Shown here piece by piece: positions 44,165 through 53,653 of a stretch of DNA of 64,000 bases. Numbering within the stretch: position 1 is the first letter of the stretch; every line of letters begins with the position of its first letter. A program made the position numbers and the translations under genes. Under the pieces are notes generated by a model, which was not told the DNA's origin, searched no databases, and saw only the letters and a list, made by a program, of their open reading frames with translations. Source of the DNA: Streptomyces erythrochromogenes (lineage in GTDB: Bacteria; Actinomycetota; Actinomycetes; Streptomycetales; Streptomycetaceae); contig NZ_CP108036.1 of the NCBI RefSeq assembly GCF_036170895.1, forward strand, positions 5,573,501-5,637,500. Reading direction: 5' to 3'.

Positions 44165-45183
44165 CGGAGTACCGCGACACCCTGGAGCAGGCCGAGCTCG
44201 GCAAGGGCGGCCCGGTGGTCGGCATCCAGGGCCTGGGCTGCATGGGTATGAGCGAGTTCTACGGGGACACCGACGAGGCGGCCGCCCGGGAGACCCTGGA
44301 TGCGGCGCTGGCCGCCGGGGTCACCCTCTTCGACACGGCGGACGTCTACGGCCGGGGCCGCAACGAGGAGTTCCTGGCCCCGTTCGTGGCCGCGCACCGG
44401 GACGACATCACCCTGGCGACGAAGTTCGCCATAGAGCGCAACGACGACCCCGCCTTCCGGGGCATCCGCAACGACCGCGCGTACGTCCGCGCCGCCGTCG
44501 AGGGCAGCCTGCGCCGGCTCGGCGCGGAGGTCATCGACCTCTACTACATGCACCGGCGCGACCCGGCCGTGCCGCTCGCCGAGTCGGTGGGCGCCATGGC
44601 GGAGCTGGTGCGGGAGGGCAAGGTGCGCCACCTGGGGCTGAGCGAGGTCACCGGCGCGGAGCTGCGCGAGGCGTACGCCGTGCACCCGATCGCGGCGCTC
44701 CAGTCGGAGTGGTCGCTGTTCAGCCGGGACGTGGAGCGCAGCGCCGTGGCCGCGGCGGCGGAGCTGGGCGTGGCCATCGCGGCGTACTCCCCGCTCGGCC
44801 GGGGCTTCCTGACCGGGGCCTTCGCGGACGCGTCCGTGGAGCTGTCGCAGAACGACTTCCGGCGCCACCAGCCGCGGTTCACCGGCGACAACGCGAAGAC
44901 CAACGCGGCGCTGCTGGCCCCGGTCCGGGAGATCGCGGCGCAGCGGGGCGCGAGCCCCGCGCAGATCGCCCTCGCCTGGGTACAGCAGCGTGCGGCGGTG
45001 CACGGACTGACCGTGGTCCCGATCCCGGGCACCCGCCGGGCGGAGCGGCTGCGCGAGAACACCGCTGCGACCCGGATCACCCTGACCCGGGCGGAGCTGG
45101 CTCTGCTGGAGCCCATCGCCGGGCAGGTCGCCGGGGACCGCTACCCGGACATGACCTCCACGTCGGCGGCCCGGGAGGCGTAG
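44161..45183 (+). CDS. Aldo/keto reductase
   Basis: NADPH-dependent carbonyl reductase of 340 residues with a TIM barrel. The tetrad is visible: Asp in LFDTADVYGRGRNEE, Tyr in the same motif, Lys in LATKFAIERND, His in LYYMHRRDP. The SPLGRGFLTG motif and the C-terminal PIPGTRRAERLREN loop for NADPH phosphate are typical of the AKR11/13 group. It is coupled to the MerR gene, which suggests induction by reactive aldehydes or quinones. Confidence 0.91.
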   Translation: MTEYRDTLEQAELGKGGPVVGIQGLGCMGMSEFYGDTDEAAARETLDAALAAGVTLFDTADVYGRGRNEEFLAPFVAAHRDDITLATKFAIERNDDPAFRGIRNDRAYVRAAVEGSLRRLGAEVIDLYYMHRRDPAVPLAESVGAMAELVREGKVRHLGLSEVTGAELREAYAVHPIAALQSEWSLFSRDVERSAVAAAAELGVAIAAYSPLGRGFLTGAFADASVELSQNDFRRHQPRFTGDNAKTNAALLAPVREIAAQRGASPAQIALAWVQQRAAVHGLTVVPIPGTRRAERLRENTAATRITLTRAELALLEPIAGQVAGDRYPDMTSTSAAREA

Positions 45184-45192
45184 CCGTTCCCG

Positions 45193-45224
45193 GCGCGACC
45201 TGCACGGCCTGCGCGACCTGCACG
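45193..45224. repeat. Short direct repeat between convergent genes
   Basis: Two copies of GCGCGACCTGCACG start 18 bp apart (45193 and 45211) in the 43-bp gap between the reductase and DUF4429 stops. No function is evident. Confidence 0.5.
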
Positions 45225-45226
45225 AC

Positions 45227-46069
45227 CTACTGGGGCTCGGTGGTGAAGCGGTCCCGGAGGGTGGCGTATTCGCCGTCGGTCAGGAGGCCGGCCGAGTAGA
45301 GCTCGCTCAGGTGCCGCAGCCGTTCGTCGCCGGAGCGGCCGCGGGCGGCGGCGACCGGGGTGCGGCTGCGCGCGGCGGCGAGGACGGCCGCGGCGAACGG
45401 CAGCGACTCGTGCACCGCCCCGTAGCCCACGCCGAAGACGGCCGTCGCGAGGTCGTGGTCCGGCCGGGGGTCTGCCGGGGTCTGCTGGGGCTCCCGCAGC
45501 AGCAGCCGCAGGTGGCCGCCGGTGCCGCCCGGGGAGCGCCACTCGACGCCGGTGAGCTCGGCCAGCGGGTACCGCTGGTCGCCCGCCTTCCACTTCGTGC
45601 CGGTGGCGCCGGTGCGCGACCAGTGGAAGTCGACGGAGGAGCCGTCGAATCCCACCCGCGCGTCGTACGCCTTCAGCTGGAGGGGCGGCTGCGGCACGTC
45701 GACCAGGAAGCGCGGGGCCGGCTCGGCGGCGTCGTCCCCGAGCTGCGCGCGCAGGGCGGCGGCGAACGCGGCGGCCGACGTCGCCCGGTCGCCCGGCAGC
45801 ACCATCCGGTACGGGTCGCACGCCTCCTTCAGCTGCCCGGCGGCGGCCTCCATCAGCGGATCCGCGCCCGGGCGCGGGACGGCACGCAGAACCACCGTGT
45901 CCCGCCTTCCGGCGGTCACGGTCACAGCGGACACCGCTTCCAGAGGGATCCGGCGCGAACCCAGCGCTTGCCACAGTCTTGGCGTTCGCATCCCCCGTGC
46001 GAAGCGGATGAGCACCGAGTCCGAGTCGAACTCCCAGACGGCATGGTTTCCGGCCAGTACGTCACCCAT
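45227..46069 (-). CDS. DUF4429-family protein with SHOCT tail
   Basis: Protein of 280 residues with two DUF4429-like units: GDVLAGNHAVWEFDSDSVLI with RIPLEAVSAV, and KAYDARVGFDGSSVDFHW with YPLAELTGVEWRSPG. The C-terminal DERLRHLSELYSAGLLTDGE stretch is a SHOCT-type oligomerisation helix. PH-like beta domains of this kind are of unknown role. ATG at 46069 is used; MWR- at 46078 is also in frame. Confidence 0.8.
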   Translation of the reverse strand: MGDVLAGNHAVWEFDSDSVLIRFARGMRTPRLWQALGSRRIPLEAVSAVTVTAGRRDTVVLRAVPRPGADPLMEAAAGQLKEACDPYRMVLPGDRATSAAAFAAALRAQLGDDAAEPAPRFLVDVPQPPLQLKAYDARVGFDGSSVDFHWSRTGATGTKWKAGDQRYPLAELTGVEWRSPGGTGGHLRLLLREPQQTPADPRPDHDLATAVFGVGYGAVHESLPFAAAVLAAARSRTPVAAARGRSGDERLRHLSELYSAGLLTDGEYATLRDRFTTEPQ

Positions 46070-46144
46070 GCGCCACATGGTAAAGGGAGCCACCCCCGTG
46101 CGTCCCCCTCGATGCGGTGGCCGATTTCCGTGCCTCTACGCGCG

Positions 46145-47380
46145 TCAGTCCTGCTCTGTCCCGGAAATTCCCCGTCGACACGCGTCGTCGCCGGTCGCGC
46201 ACACAACGGAACCGAACGCGCCGGTTCCGATCTTGGCGAAGTTCGTCATCGAGTCCGTACCTGGCGCGAAATAGCCGGTGTGGCTCTTCGCCCTGGCCGA
46301 GGACAGCAGCCGGGCACCGAACTCCGGGGACACCGGATCGGCGCCGTGGCCCACGCCGCCGACCTCCAGGTGCGGCACGTCCGCGATCCAGTCGCCCTCG
46401 TCGCGCGTCGCCCAGACCCGCGCCGTGGTGTGCAGACCCGCGACGTTCTCCGCCCGCATGCCGGGGCTGCCCGCCACCACCACGTCCGTCACCCGCCTGG
46501 GCAGCTCGTGCGCGGCGACCCCGCACACCACCGATCCGTAGCTGTGGCAGAACAGCGCCACGCTCGAGTTCCCGGGCAGGGACACCGTCAGGGCCTTCAG
46601 TCGGACGGCGCCGTCGAAGGCCATCCGGCCCGTCGCGGCGTCCATGCCGACCCCGGTGGGGGCGGTGTAGCCGGCCCAGGCGATGACAGCCGTCCGGCTC
46701 TTCGGCGCGGCCGTCCGCTCCGCCTCGTACAGGGCCTCGGCCATGCCGACCGGGGAGGTCAGCCGGCGTTGGGTGCGCTCGAAGGTGAGGAGGTCGGTGT
46801 CCACGCCGGGGACGATCACCGAGACCCGCTCGGCGCCGTCGAGGTCGCCGAAGACCTCGGCCACCCGGCCGCCGCCGGTGGGGTCGAACGCGAGGATCTG
46901 CCGGCCGGGTTCGGCGAGCGAGGCGAAGCGGTGGGAACGCCGGGTGGCCTCGGCCCGGTCGGCCGGGGTCAGCGCGACGTCGCGACTGCGGGCCTCCTCG
47001 ACCAGGCGGGCCTTTTCCAGGCCGTGTTGGTTGGCCCGGTAGCGGGTGGCGACCGGCGCCCCGTCGAGGTTGCCGACCACGAGCGGGTAGCCGGCGGCGA
47101 GGCGGGCCCGCTGAGCGCCGTCGAGGCCGGCGAAGAAGCGGGCCACCGTCCGTACGGGGGCGTCCGCCGCCGGCACCGGGCGGCCGTCCAACCGGGCCTT
47201 GGACCAGGCGTCGAGGGCGGCTGCGCGCAGCGGCGTGCCCCCCTCGGGGCGGTGCACGGCCGTCCAGCCGGTCGTCGCCAGCATGATGAAGACGACCGCC
47301 AGCGCGAGCAGGGTGCGCAGGGCGGCCGGGCGCGGGTCGGCGCCTGGAACGGTGGTGTGGGCGAGGCCGGGCAGGTTCAC
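46145..47380 (-). CDS. Membrane-anchored alpha/beta hydrolase, DUF1023 type
   Basis: Protein of 411 residues with one N-terminal membrane anchor (about 19-40, LLALAVVFIMLATTGW). The hydrolase domain of DUF1023 type covers about 180-390, with VSVIVPGVDTDL, the nucleophile elbow LFCHSYGSVVC (Ser), an Asp in the TRDEGDWIADVPH region and a His in the GVGHGADPV loop. The domain faces outside the membrane. Substrates of this family are unknown. The start is GTG at 47380. Confidence 0.82.
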   Translation of the reverse strand: MNLPGLAHTTVPGADPRPAALRTLLALAVVFIMLATTGWTAVHRPEGGTPLRAAALDAWSKARLDGRPVPAADAPVRTVARFFAGLDGAQRARLAAGYPLVVGNLDGAPVATRYRANQHGLEKARLVEEARSRDVALTPADRAEATRRSHRFASLAEPGRQILAFDPTGGGRVAEVFGDLDGAERVSVIVPGVDTDLLTFERTQRRLTSPVGMAEALYEAERTAAPKSRTAVIAWAGYTAPTGVGMDAATGRMAFDGAVRLKALTVSLPGNSSVALFCHSYGSVVCGVAAHELPRRVTDVVVAGSPGMRAENVAGLHTTARVWATRDEGDWIADVPHLEVGGVGHGADPVSPEFGARLLSSARAKSHTGYFAPGTDSMTNFAKIGTGAFGSVVCATGDDACRRGISGTEQD

Positions 47381-47522
47381 TGGGACCAGCGTAGGAGACC
47401 GATTCCGGGCGTGGCGCGCCGGGTGACGGGGTTCACGCCCGACCGTGGGACGACGTGAGCGGCCGGCCGCCGGCCGCCGAGACCCGGGCGAAAGATCCGA
47501 AATGCCGTCTTTCGGGGGTGGG

Positions 47523-48179
47523 TCAGCTCCAGCGCCCCGCGAGAGCTGGGCCGATGCCGTCGAGGTAAGTGTCCGTCAGCCGGCGGATCGCCTCCACGCT
47601 CGTGTCGTCCCCCTGTCCCCAGAGCCGCCCCGTGACCCTCATCACTCCGAAGAACGCGGCGACGGCCACCCGGGGCCGCGGGTCGGCGTCCACGTCCAGG
47701 CCCTCGCGGGCGGCGATCAGCCGGGAGATCCGCTCCTCCAGCTCCGTGGAACGCCGCAGGTGCACCGCGAGCAGGGCCGGGGTGGACTCGATCAGCCGGT
47801 AGCTGCGCATGTAGAGGTCGACCGGGACCACCTCGCGGAGGGCGCCGTCGACCGTGTCCCACGCGGCGAGCACGGCGCCCCGCAGCGCATCGAGGGGCCC
47901 CTCGTCCGCCGGGCGGGCGTGCAGCTCGTTGACGAAGTGCGACTCCACCAGGTCCTGGACGGCGAAGACGACCTCTTCCTTGTTGGCGAAGTAGCGGAAG
48001 AAGGTGCGCTGGGAAACGCCCACCGCCGCGGTGATCTCGTCCACGGTGGTGCGCTCGTACCCCCGGGACACGAAGAGCACGAGCGCGGCGCGCAGGAGCG
48101 CGCTGCGGGTGCGCCGCTTCCTGCGTTCGCGCAGTCCGGCCGCCGGCGCCGCCGGCGCCGTCCGCTCGTCGATCGCCAC
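47523..48179 (-). CDS. TetR-family transcriptional regulator
   Basis: Regulator of 218 residues with an N-terminal extension, then the HTH (RSALLRAALVLFVSRGYERT with VSQRTFFRYFANKEE) at about 25-70 and a C-terminal ligand domain of MftR-like type. GTG at 48179 is preferred because AAAGGAG lies 7 nt upstream; the frame before it is open but unlike TetR. The neighbours give no clear target, so it may control itself through dyads upstream. Confidence 0.88.
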   Translation of the reverse strand: MAIDERTAPAAPAAGLRERRKRRTRSALLRAALVLFVSRGYERTTVDEITAAVGVSQRTFFRYFANKEEVVFAVQDLVESHFVNELHARPADEGPLDALRGAVLAAWDTVDGALREVVPVDLYMRSYRLIESTPALLAVHLRRSTELEERISRLIAAREGLDVDADPRPRVAVAAFFGVMRVTGRLWGQGDDTSVEAIRRLTDTYLDGIGPALAGRWS

Positions 48180-48550
48180 CGCCGGGCTCCTTTCTGACGC
48201 CGAGTGGGCGGTCAGAGTACCCGTGACCGACGGCCCGGAGGCCGATTGGCCTAGCCGTGCCGAGCCGTTTGCGAAGGGGCGCCCCGCCGGTCCCTCATCA
48301 CACGTTTGGGGCGGCCGTGCGGGGCGACCGCAGCTGCACCGGGGCGGCCGCGGGCCCGCCGCAAAGGCTGCCGGACGGGTCAACTCCGTACCGGTGAAAG
48401 GCCCGCCGGACGGTTCCAGCGAGGCTGTCGCCTATCAGGGTGGACCCGCCGGGCGCCTCTTCCGCCCGAGCGTCACCGCAGGTCAGCGTGGTGTCAGCGG
48501 AGCACCGGAAGCGGTCCGGGCGCCCGCCGTCCACAAGGAGTTGACCCGTC
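48180..48550. other. Intergenic region, 371 bp
   Basis: No gene is recognised here. It holds the ribosome site of the TetR gene at the left end (AAAGGAG on the minus strand), two perfect inverted repeats (48210-48228 and 48239-48252) close to that gene, and AAGGAG before the I36 protein at the right end. The middle, about 48260-48530, has GC-rich sequence with no clear feature. Confidence 0.6.
48210..48228. promoter_or_regulatory. Candidate TetR operator
   Basis: Inverted repeat GGTCA-N9-TGACC, 31 bp upstream of the TetR gene start, with a second dyad AGGCC-GATT-GGCCT at 48239-48252. The size and place fit autoregulation. Confidence 0.4.
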
Positions 48551-48946
48551 ATGCGTACGTGTGGAACCACGCGCCTCACCACCGTCCTCGCCGCGACCGC
48601 CCTGGCCCTCACCGCCCTCATCCCGACCACCGCAGGCACGGCGCACGCCGCGGGGCCGCCGGGCCTCGGGGCCTGCGCCAGCGGACAGCTGTGCCTGTGG
48701 GCGAAACCGGACTTCAAGGGCACCCGGCAGACCCATGAGCTGAGCACCCTCGACATCAACAGCTGTACCGCCCTGCCCGCCGGCACCAGCGCCCAGTCGC
48801 TGGTCAACCGCACCGGGCGCCCGGTCACGACCTACCAGTCGGCGGAGTGCGCGGAGACCGGCGAGTTCCAGACCTACCCGGGCGACGGGGTCTGGCTGCC
48901 CCAGTCCCCCTACCAGGTGAGGGCCTTCAAGGTGTGGGAGCGGTAG
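48551..48946 (+). CDS. Secreted peptidase-inhibitor I36-like protein
   Basis: Exported protein of 131 residues. A Sec signal peptide of about 33 residues ends THAAG or thereabouts. The mature part resembles family I36 (Streptomyces metalloprotease inhibitor type and beta/gamma-crystallin-like): CASGQLCLWAKPDFKGTRQT, then SCTALPAGTSAQSLVNRTGR and YQSAECAETGEFQTYPGDG. Four Cys would give two disulfides. Inhibitory activity is not proven. The last 20 bp overlap the 3' end of the potassium-channel gene on the other strand. Confidence 0.84.
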   Translation: MRTCGTTRLTTVLAATALALTALIPTTAGTAHAAGPPGLGACASGQLCLWAKPDFKGTRQTHELSTLDINSCTALPAGTSAQSLVNRTGRPVTTYQSAECAETGEFQTYPGDGVWLPQSPYQVRAFKVWER

Positions 48947-49751
48947 CTTCCCGCTGCGCCGGGGCGCCCGGCCCGGTGGCGGGCGGGGCGACGGCCGGCC
49001 GGACGGCGGCCGCGTCCGCCGCGCCGCCCAGCCGGGCGACCTCGCCGCGCAGCGCCCGTACCTCCGCCTGGAGCTCGCGGATCGCCGCCAGCTGGAGCCG
49101 CTCCGCCTGGTCGTCGCGCTCGAAGCGGGAGATGAACCACGCGGCGATGTTGGCGGTCACCACACCGAGCAGGGCGATCCCCGACAGCATCAGCCCGACC
49201 GCCAGGACGCGGCCGAGGCCGGTGGTGGGGGAGTGGTCGCCGTACCCGACCGTCGTCATCGTGGTGAAGGACCACCACACGGCGTCGCCCAGGTTCTTGA
49301 TGTTCCCGTCGGGCGCGTCCCGCTCCACGCTCAGCACGGCCAGTGAGCCGAACATCAGCAGCCCGACGACCGACCCGGCCACGTACGTCGTCAGCTGGAT
49401 CTGCGGGGCCATCCGGGCCCGCCGGCCCACCAGCATCAAGGTGGCCACGAGCCGCAGCAGCCGCAGCGGCTGCACGAGCGGCAGCAGCACGGCCGCCAGG
49501 TCCAGCCAGTGGGTCCGCACGAACCGCCCGCGGTCCGCCGAGAGGACCAGGCGCACCAGGTAGTCGGCGGCGAAGGCCCCCCACACCGCCCACTCCACGT
49601 AGGTGCAGGCGCCGTGCACCCGCGCGCTCGCGTCCGGAGCGACGATGGGCACGGCGTACGCCACGGCGAAGGCCACGGCGAGGACGAGCAGCGGGGTCTG
49701 GCTCCGCCGCTCCCACAGCAGCTGGCGGGATGGTTCCTTCATGCGGAGCAT
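48927..49751 (-). CDS. Potassium channel, six-helix ion-transporter family
   Basis: Membrane channel of 274 residues. Helices S1-S4 occupy about 20-115, with LDLAAVLLPLVQPLRLLRL as a partly charged S4 region; the pore loop has WWSFTTMTTVGYGDHSP with selectivity filter TVGYGD at 167-172, and the last membrane helix ends about 210. A C-terminal coiled-coil follows (QAERLQLAAIRELQAEVRAL). The S4 has few regularly spaced Arg, so voltage gating may be weak. ATG at 49751 is used; ATG at 49742 is also possible. Confidence 0.88.
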   Translation of the reverse strand: MLRMKEPSRQLLWERRSQTPLLVLAVAFAVAYAVPIVAPDASARVHGACTYVEWAVWGAFAADYLVRLVLSADRGRFVRTHWLDLAAVLLPLVQPLRLLRLVATLMLVGRRARMAPQIQLTTYVAGSVVGLLMFGSLAVLSVERDAPDGNIKNLGDAVWWSFTTMTTVGYGDHSPTTGLGRVLAVGLMLSGIALLGVVTANIAAWFISRFERDDQAERLQLAAIRELQAEVRALRGEVARLGGAADAAAVRPAVAPPATGPGAPAQREATAPTP

Positions 49752-49770
49752 CGTAGGCACCACGTAAAGA

Positions 49771-49804
49771 GGCGCGGGCCCCGGCCGAAGCCGGGACCCG
49801 CGCC
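49771..49804 (-). terminator. Terminator downstream of aceE
   Basis: Stem-loop GGCGCGGG(CC)CCGGC-CGAA-GCCGG(GA)CCCGCGCC with one small internal loop, 41 bp past the aceE stop on the minus strand. Confidence 0.65.
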
Positions 49805-49845
49805 CAGGACCGCGTACGCGGCGTCCACCCGGTTCCCGGCAGGGG

Positions 49846-52578
49846 TCAGGCGTCGCCGCCGGCCGCGCCCGGGTCCGCCGCCGCCACGTCGAGCAGCTGG
49901 TACTTGTCGACGGCCTGCTTCAGCAGCGAGCGGTCCACCTTCCCCGCCTTGGCCAGCTCGGTCAGCGTCGCCAGCACCACCGACTGGGCGTCGATGTGGA
50001 AGAAGCGCCGGGCCGCACCGCGCGTGTCCGCGAAGCCGAAGCCGTCCGCGCCCAGCGAGGTGTACGGGCCGGGCACCCACCGCGAGATCTGGTCCGGAAC
50101 CGACCGCATCCAGTCCGAGACCGCCACGAACGGCCCCTCCGCACCCGACAGCTTCCGCGTCACGTACGGGACGTGCTGCTCCTCCTCCGGGTGGAGCAGG
50201 TTGTACTCCTCCACCTCGACGGCCTCGCGCCGCAGCTCGTTCCAGGAGGTCGCCGACCAGACGTCCGCCCGGACGTTCCACTCCTCGGCGAGGATCCGCT
50301 GGGCCTCCAGCGCCCACGGCACCGCCACGCCGGACGCCATGAGCTGTGCCCCGATGGTCCCCGAGGTGCCCTGCGAGACCCGGTGGATGCCCTTGAGGAT
50401 GCCGTCCACGTCGACGCCCTCCGGCTCCGCCGGGTGCTGGATCGGCTCGTTGTAGACCGTCAGGTAGTAGAAGACGTCCTCGGCCTCGGGGCCGTACATC
50501 CGGCGCAGACCGTCCTGGACGATGTGCGCGATCTCGTACCCGTAGGCCGGGTCGTACGCCACACAGCCCGGGTTGGTCGAGGCCAGGAGCTGGGAGTGAC
50601 CGTCCGCGTGCTGCAGGCCCTCACCCGTGAGGGTGGTCCGGCCGGCGGTCGCACCCAGTACGAAACCGCGCGCCAGCTGGTCGGCCATCTGCCAGAACTG
50701 GTCACCCGTGCGCTGGAAACCGAACATCGAGTAGAAGACGTAGACCGGGATCAGCGGCTCGCCGTGCGTCGCGTACGCCGAACCCGCGGCGATCAGCGAG
50801 GCCGTGCAGCCCGCCTCCGAGATGCCGTCGTGCAGCATCTGGCCGGTCGGGGACTCCTTGTACGCGAGCAGCAGGTCGCGGTCGACCGCCTCGTACTGCT
50901 GGCCCAGCGGGTTGTAGATCTTGGCGCTCGGGAAGAAGGCGTCCATACCGAAGGTGCGGTACTCGTCGGGCGCGATCAGCACGAAGCGCTTGCCGATCTC
51001 CTTGTCCCGCATCAGGTCCTTCAGGATGCGGACGAAGGCCATCGTGGTGGCGATCGACTGCTGGCCCGAGCCCTTCTTGGCGGCCGCGTAGGTCTTCTCG
51101 TCCGGCAGCTGCAGCGGCTTGGCGCGCACCACACGGGTCGGCACGTAGCCGCCGTGCGCGTTGCGCTGGTCGTGCATGTACTGGATTTCGGGCGAATTGC
51201 GGCCCGGGTGGTAGTACGGCGGGGCGCCGCTCTCCAGCTGCGCGTCCGTGATCGGGATGTGGAGGCGGTCGCGGAAGCGCTTGAGGTCGTCGACCGTCAG
51301 CTTCTTCATCTGGTGCGTGGCGTTGCGGCCCTCGAAGTTCGGGCCGAGCGTCCAGCCCTTCACCGTCTGGGCCAGGATCACCGTCGGCTGGCCCTTGTGC
51401 GCCTTGGCCGCCGCGTACGCCGCGTAGACCTTCTTGTGGTCGTGACCGCCGCGGCCCAGGTGCTGGATCTGGTAGTCGGTCATGTTCTCGACCATCGCGC
51501 GCAGCCGCTGGTCGCCGCCGAAGAAGTGCTCACGGATGTACGCGCCCGACTCGGTGGCGTACGTCTGGAACTGCCCGTCGGGCGTGGAGTTCATCTTGTT
51601 GACCAGGATGCCGTCGCGGTCCTGGGCCAGCAGCGGGTCCCAGGAGCGGTCCCAGATCAGCTTGATGACGTTCCAGCCGGCGCCCCGGAACTGCGACTCC
51701 AGCTCCTGGATGATCTTGCCGTTGCCGCGGACCGGGCCGTCGAGGCGCTGCAGGTTGCAGTTCACGACGAAGGTCAGGTTGTCCAGGCCCTCGCGGGCGG
51801 CGATCGACAGCTGGCCGAGCGACTCCGGCTCGTCCATCTCACCGTCGCCGAGATACGCCCAAACGTGGGACTTGGAGGTGTCCGCGATGCCGCGCGCCTC
51901 CATGTACCGGTTCATCCGGGCCTGGTAGATGGCCCCCAGCGGACCGAGGCCCATCGAGACGGTCGGGAACTCCCAGAAGTCCGGCATCAGCCGCGGGTGC
52001 GGGTAGCTGGAGAGGCCGTACGGCGCCTTCGACTTCTCCTGGCGGAACGCGTCGAGCTGCTGCTCGGTGAGCCGGTCCAGGAGGTAGGCGCGGGCGTAGA
52101 TACCGGGAGAGGCGTGGCCCTGGAAGAAGATCTGGTCGCCGCCGTCGCCCTCGTCCTTGCCCCGGAAGAAGTGGTTGAAGCCCACGTCGTAGAGGGAGGC
52201 GGAGGAGGCGAACGTGGCGATGTGGCCGCCGACGCCGATCCCGGGACGCTGGGCGCGCGAGACCATGACGGCCGCGTTCCACCGGGTGGCGTTCAGGACC
52301 TTGCGCTCGATCTCCTCGTTGCCGGGGAAGAACGGCTCGTCCTTGGTGGCGATCGTGTTGACGTAGTCCGTGCTGCGCATCTCGGGCACGGCCACGCGCT
52401 TCTCGCGCGCCCGCTCGATCAGCCGCAGCATGAGGTAGCGGGCCCGTTCACGGCCCCGCTCGTCGACCGCTGCGTCCAGGGAGTCGAGCCACTCCTGCGT
52501 CTCCTCCGGATCGAAGTCCGGGACCTGACTCGGCAGGCCGCCAATGATGATCGGATTGCGATCGGATGCGGAAGCCAC
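49846..52578 (-). CDS. aceE: Pyruvate dehydrogenase E1, homodimeric
   Basis: Thiamine-diphosphate enzyme of 910 residues that decarboxylates pyruvate and acetylates the E2 lipoyl group. The thiamine motif is in [16 protein letters not shown] running on to [15 protein letters not shown], about residues 245-290. The catalytic loop regions [18 protein letters not shown] and [20 protein letters not shown] match AceE, and the middle and C-terminal transketolase-like domains are intact ([20 protein letters not shown]). GTG at 52578 follows GAAGGAA. It is transcribed alone, away from the DUF3052 gene, with a long 471-bp regulatory gap. Confidence 0.96.
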   Translation of the reverse strand: MASASDRNPIIIGGLPSQVPDFDPEETQEWLDSLDAAVDERGRERARYLMLRLIERAREKRVAVPEMRSTDYVNTIATKDEPFFPGNEEIERKVLNATRWNAAVMVSRAQRPGIGVGGHIATFASSASLYDVGFNHFFRGKDEGDGGDQIFFQGHASPGIYARAYLLDRLTEQQLDAFRQEKSKAPYGLSSYPHPRLMPDFWEFPTVSMGLGPLGAIYQARMNRYMEARGIADTSKSHVWAYLGDGEMDEPESLGQLSIAAREGLDNLTFVVNCNLQRLDGPVRGNGKIIQELESQFRGAGWNVIKLIWDRSWDPLLAQDRDGILVNKMNSTPDGQFQTYATESGAYIREHFFGGDQRLRAMVENMTDYQIQHLGRGGHDHKKVYAAYAAAKAHKGQPTVILAQTVKGWTLGPNFEGRNATHQMKKLTVDDLKRFRDRLHIPITDAQLESGAPPYYHPGRNSPEIQYMHDQRNAHGGYVPTRVVRAKPLQLPDEKTYAAAKKGSGQQSIATTMAFVRILKDLMRDKEIGKRFVLIAPDEYRTFGMDAFFPSAKIYNPLGQQYEAVDRDLLLAYKESPTGQMLHDGISEAGCTASLIAAGSAYATHGEPLIPVYVFYSMFGFQRTGDQFWQMADQLARGFVLGATAGRTTLTGEGLQHADGHSQLLASTNPGCVAYDPAYGYEIAHIVQDGLRRMYGPEAEDVFYYLTVYNEPIQHPAEPEGVDVDGILKGIHRVSQGTSGTIGAQLMASGVAVPWALEAQRILAEEWNVRADVWSATSWNELRREAVEVEEYNLLHPEEEQHVPYVTRKLSGAEGPFVAVSDWMRSVPDQISRWVPGPYTSLGADGFGFADTRGAARRFFHIDAQSVVLATLTELAKAGKVDRSLLKQAVDKYQLLDVAAADPGAAGGDA

Positions 52579-52650
52579 GCTGTTCCTTCGCTGTCGGGGA
52601 GTCCTGCTGAAGCTGTAACTGGGGGGCGCCGCCTCCCATGGTCTTACGCT

Positions 52651-52665
52651 CGGCCGTAATCGTCA
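52651..52665. repeat. Copy 1 of a 15-bp direct repeat (CGGCCGTAATCGTCA)
   Basis: Near the aceE side of the gap, 73 bp from its start. The identical copy at 52912-52926 has the same orientation. The repeat contains the palindrome CGGCCG. Confidence 0.7.
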
Positions 52666-52911
52666 TCCGTACCACTGGGTAATCCCTGCGATCGGCGGGG
52701 AGACCCGGCAAGGTGCGGACCGGTCCGGTTCCGCGGTGCGGGGTGGCGGGTGCGACCAAATCGCAACCTTACGCCCAGCCCGGTCACCGCTCCCGGGAGG
52801 CCGTTCGTCCCTCAAACAGGTAGGAAAGTCCTCATGCGACGCGAATGAGCTGGAATGGTGTGGGATGAATCACCAGAGGTGCACACGGGCACGCCGAAAG
52901 TTGCGGCGAGA

Positions 52912-52926
52912 CGGCCGTAATCGTCA
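52912..52926. repeat. Copy 2 of the 15-bp direct repeat
   Basis: Near the DUF3052 side, 124 bp upstream of its GTG, directly followed by the dyad ACCGT-TTCG-ACGGT. Confidence 0.7.
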
Positions 52927-53049
52927 CCGTTTCGACGGTCTCGGCGGCCGGGTACTTGCGCGATCCGCCGCGCCCGTGTGGACTACGCCCAATGCTGCGC
53001 GTACGCGCGCCGCCGAAGACATTCACCGAACATGAGCAGGAGGCACCCC

Positions 53050-53478
53050 GTGAGCGCGACCGCGGACCACGCGGAGAGCCTGGCCGCCCGGCTGGGTTTC
53101 CAGTCCGAACAGGTGGTCCAGGAGATCGGCTACGACAACGACGTCGATCAGGAATTCCGTGACCTCGTCGAAGAACTCGTCGGCGAACTCGTCGACGAGG
53201 AGTACGACGACGTCGCCGACGCGGTTCTGCTGTGGTTCCGCGAGGACGACGGCGATCTGACGGACGCGCTGGTCGATGCCACCGAGCTGGTCGAGGACGG
53301 CGCACTGATCCTGCTGCTGACCCCCAAGACGGGCCGTGACGGCTACGTCGAGGCCAGCGACATCAGCGAGGCCGCCGAGACCGCCGGCCTCTCGCAGACC
53401 AGGAGCGTCAGCGTCGGCAAGGAATGGGCCGCCACCAAGCTGGTGACGCCCAAGACCGCCGCCAAGTCCAAGCGCTGA
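53050..53478 (+). CDS. DUF3052-family protein
   Basis: Acidic cytoplasmic protein of 142 residues of the actinobacterial DUF3052 family (M. tuberculosis Rv2239c-like). Seen are LAARLGFQSEQVVQEIGYDN, a strongly acidic helical stretch around 40-60 (VEELVGELVDEEYDDVADAV), WFREDDGDLTDALVDA and a basic C-terminus (TPKTAAKSKR). Function is unknown. GTG at 53050 has AGGAGG 6 nt upstream; the frame further upstream is unlike the family. Its position between aceE and the ahpE-like gene is conserved in actinobacteria. Confidence 0.88.
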   Translation: MSATADHAESLAARLGFQSEQVVQEIGYDNDVDQEFRDLVEELVGELVDEEYDDVADAVLLWFREDDGDLTDALVDATELVEDGALILLLTPKTGRDGYVEASDISEAAETAGLSQTRSVSVGKEWAATKLVTPKTAAKSKR

Positions 53479-53508
53479 GCCGCGCCCGCTGCCGAGCGGA
53501 CACGCTTC

Positions 53509-53548
53509 CACACCCCGCCGACCAGGTGACCCCGGTCGGCGGGGTGTG
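53509..53548 (+). terminator. Terminator after the DUF3052 gene
   Basis: Perfect 15-bp stem CACACCCCGCCGACC / GGTCGGCGGGGTGTG with a 10-nt loop, followed by TGCGTTT, 31 bp past the stop. Confidence 0.75.
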
Positions 53549-53653
53549 TGCGTTTCGTGCGTTTCACGGACCCGGGTACGCCCGGTCAGGATCTAGGCTG
53601 TGACTCACCCGAACAGCCCAACGCGGGGATGCGGGAACGAAGGGATGCGAGAG

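Larger units (their letters stand above)
52579..53049. promoter_or_regulatory. Divergent promoter region, aceE / DUF3052
   Basis: 471 bp without a gene. It must hold the promoters of aceE (leftward) and of the DUF3052-ahpE pair (rightward). It has a 15-bp exact direct repeat CGGCCGTAATCGTCA at 52651-52665 and 52912-52926. The second copy abuts a perfect hairpin ACCGT-TTCG-ACGGT at 52926-52939. No protein-coding sequence in it looks real, and I cannot place the start points with confidence. Confidence 0.6.

Noticed and set aside
47489..47514. CGAAAGA / TCTTTCG repeat downstream of the TetR gene as a terminator
   Set aside because: A 7-bp stem with a 12-nt loop and no T run in the right direction; could be chance.
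48551..49751. Overlap of the I36 gene and the K-channel gene as a sign of a wrong call
   Set aside because: The overlap is only 20 bp at the convergent 3' ends and both proteins have intact family motifs, so both are kept.
49996..52659. Plus-strand frame of 887 codons opposite aceE
   Set aside because: Antisense to a fully conserved AceE, with biased Arg/Val/Gly composition.
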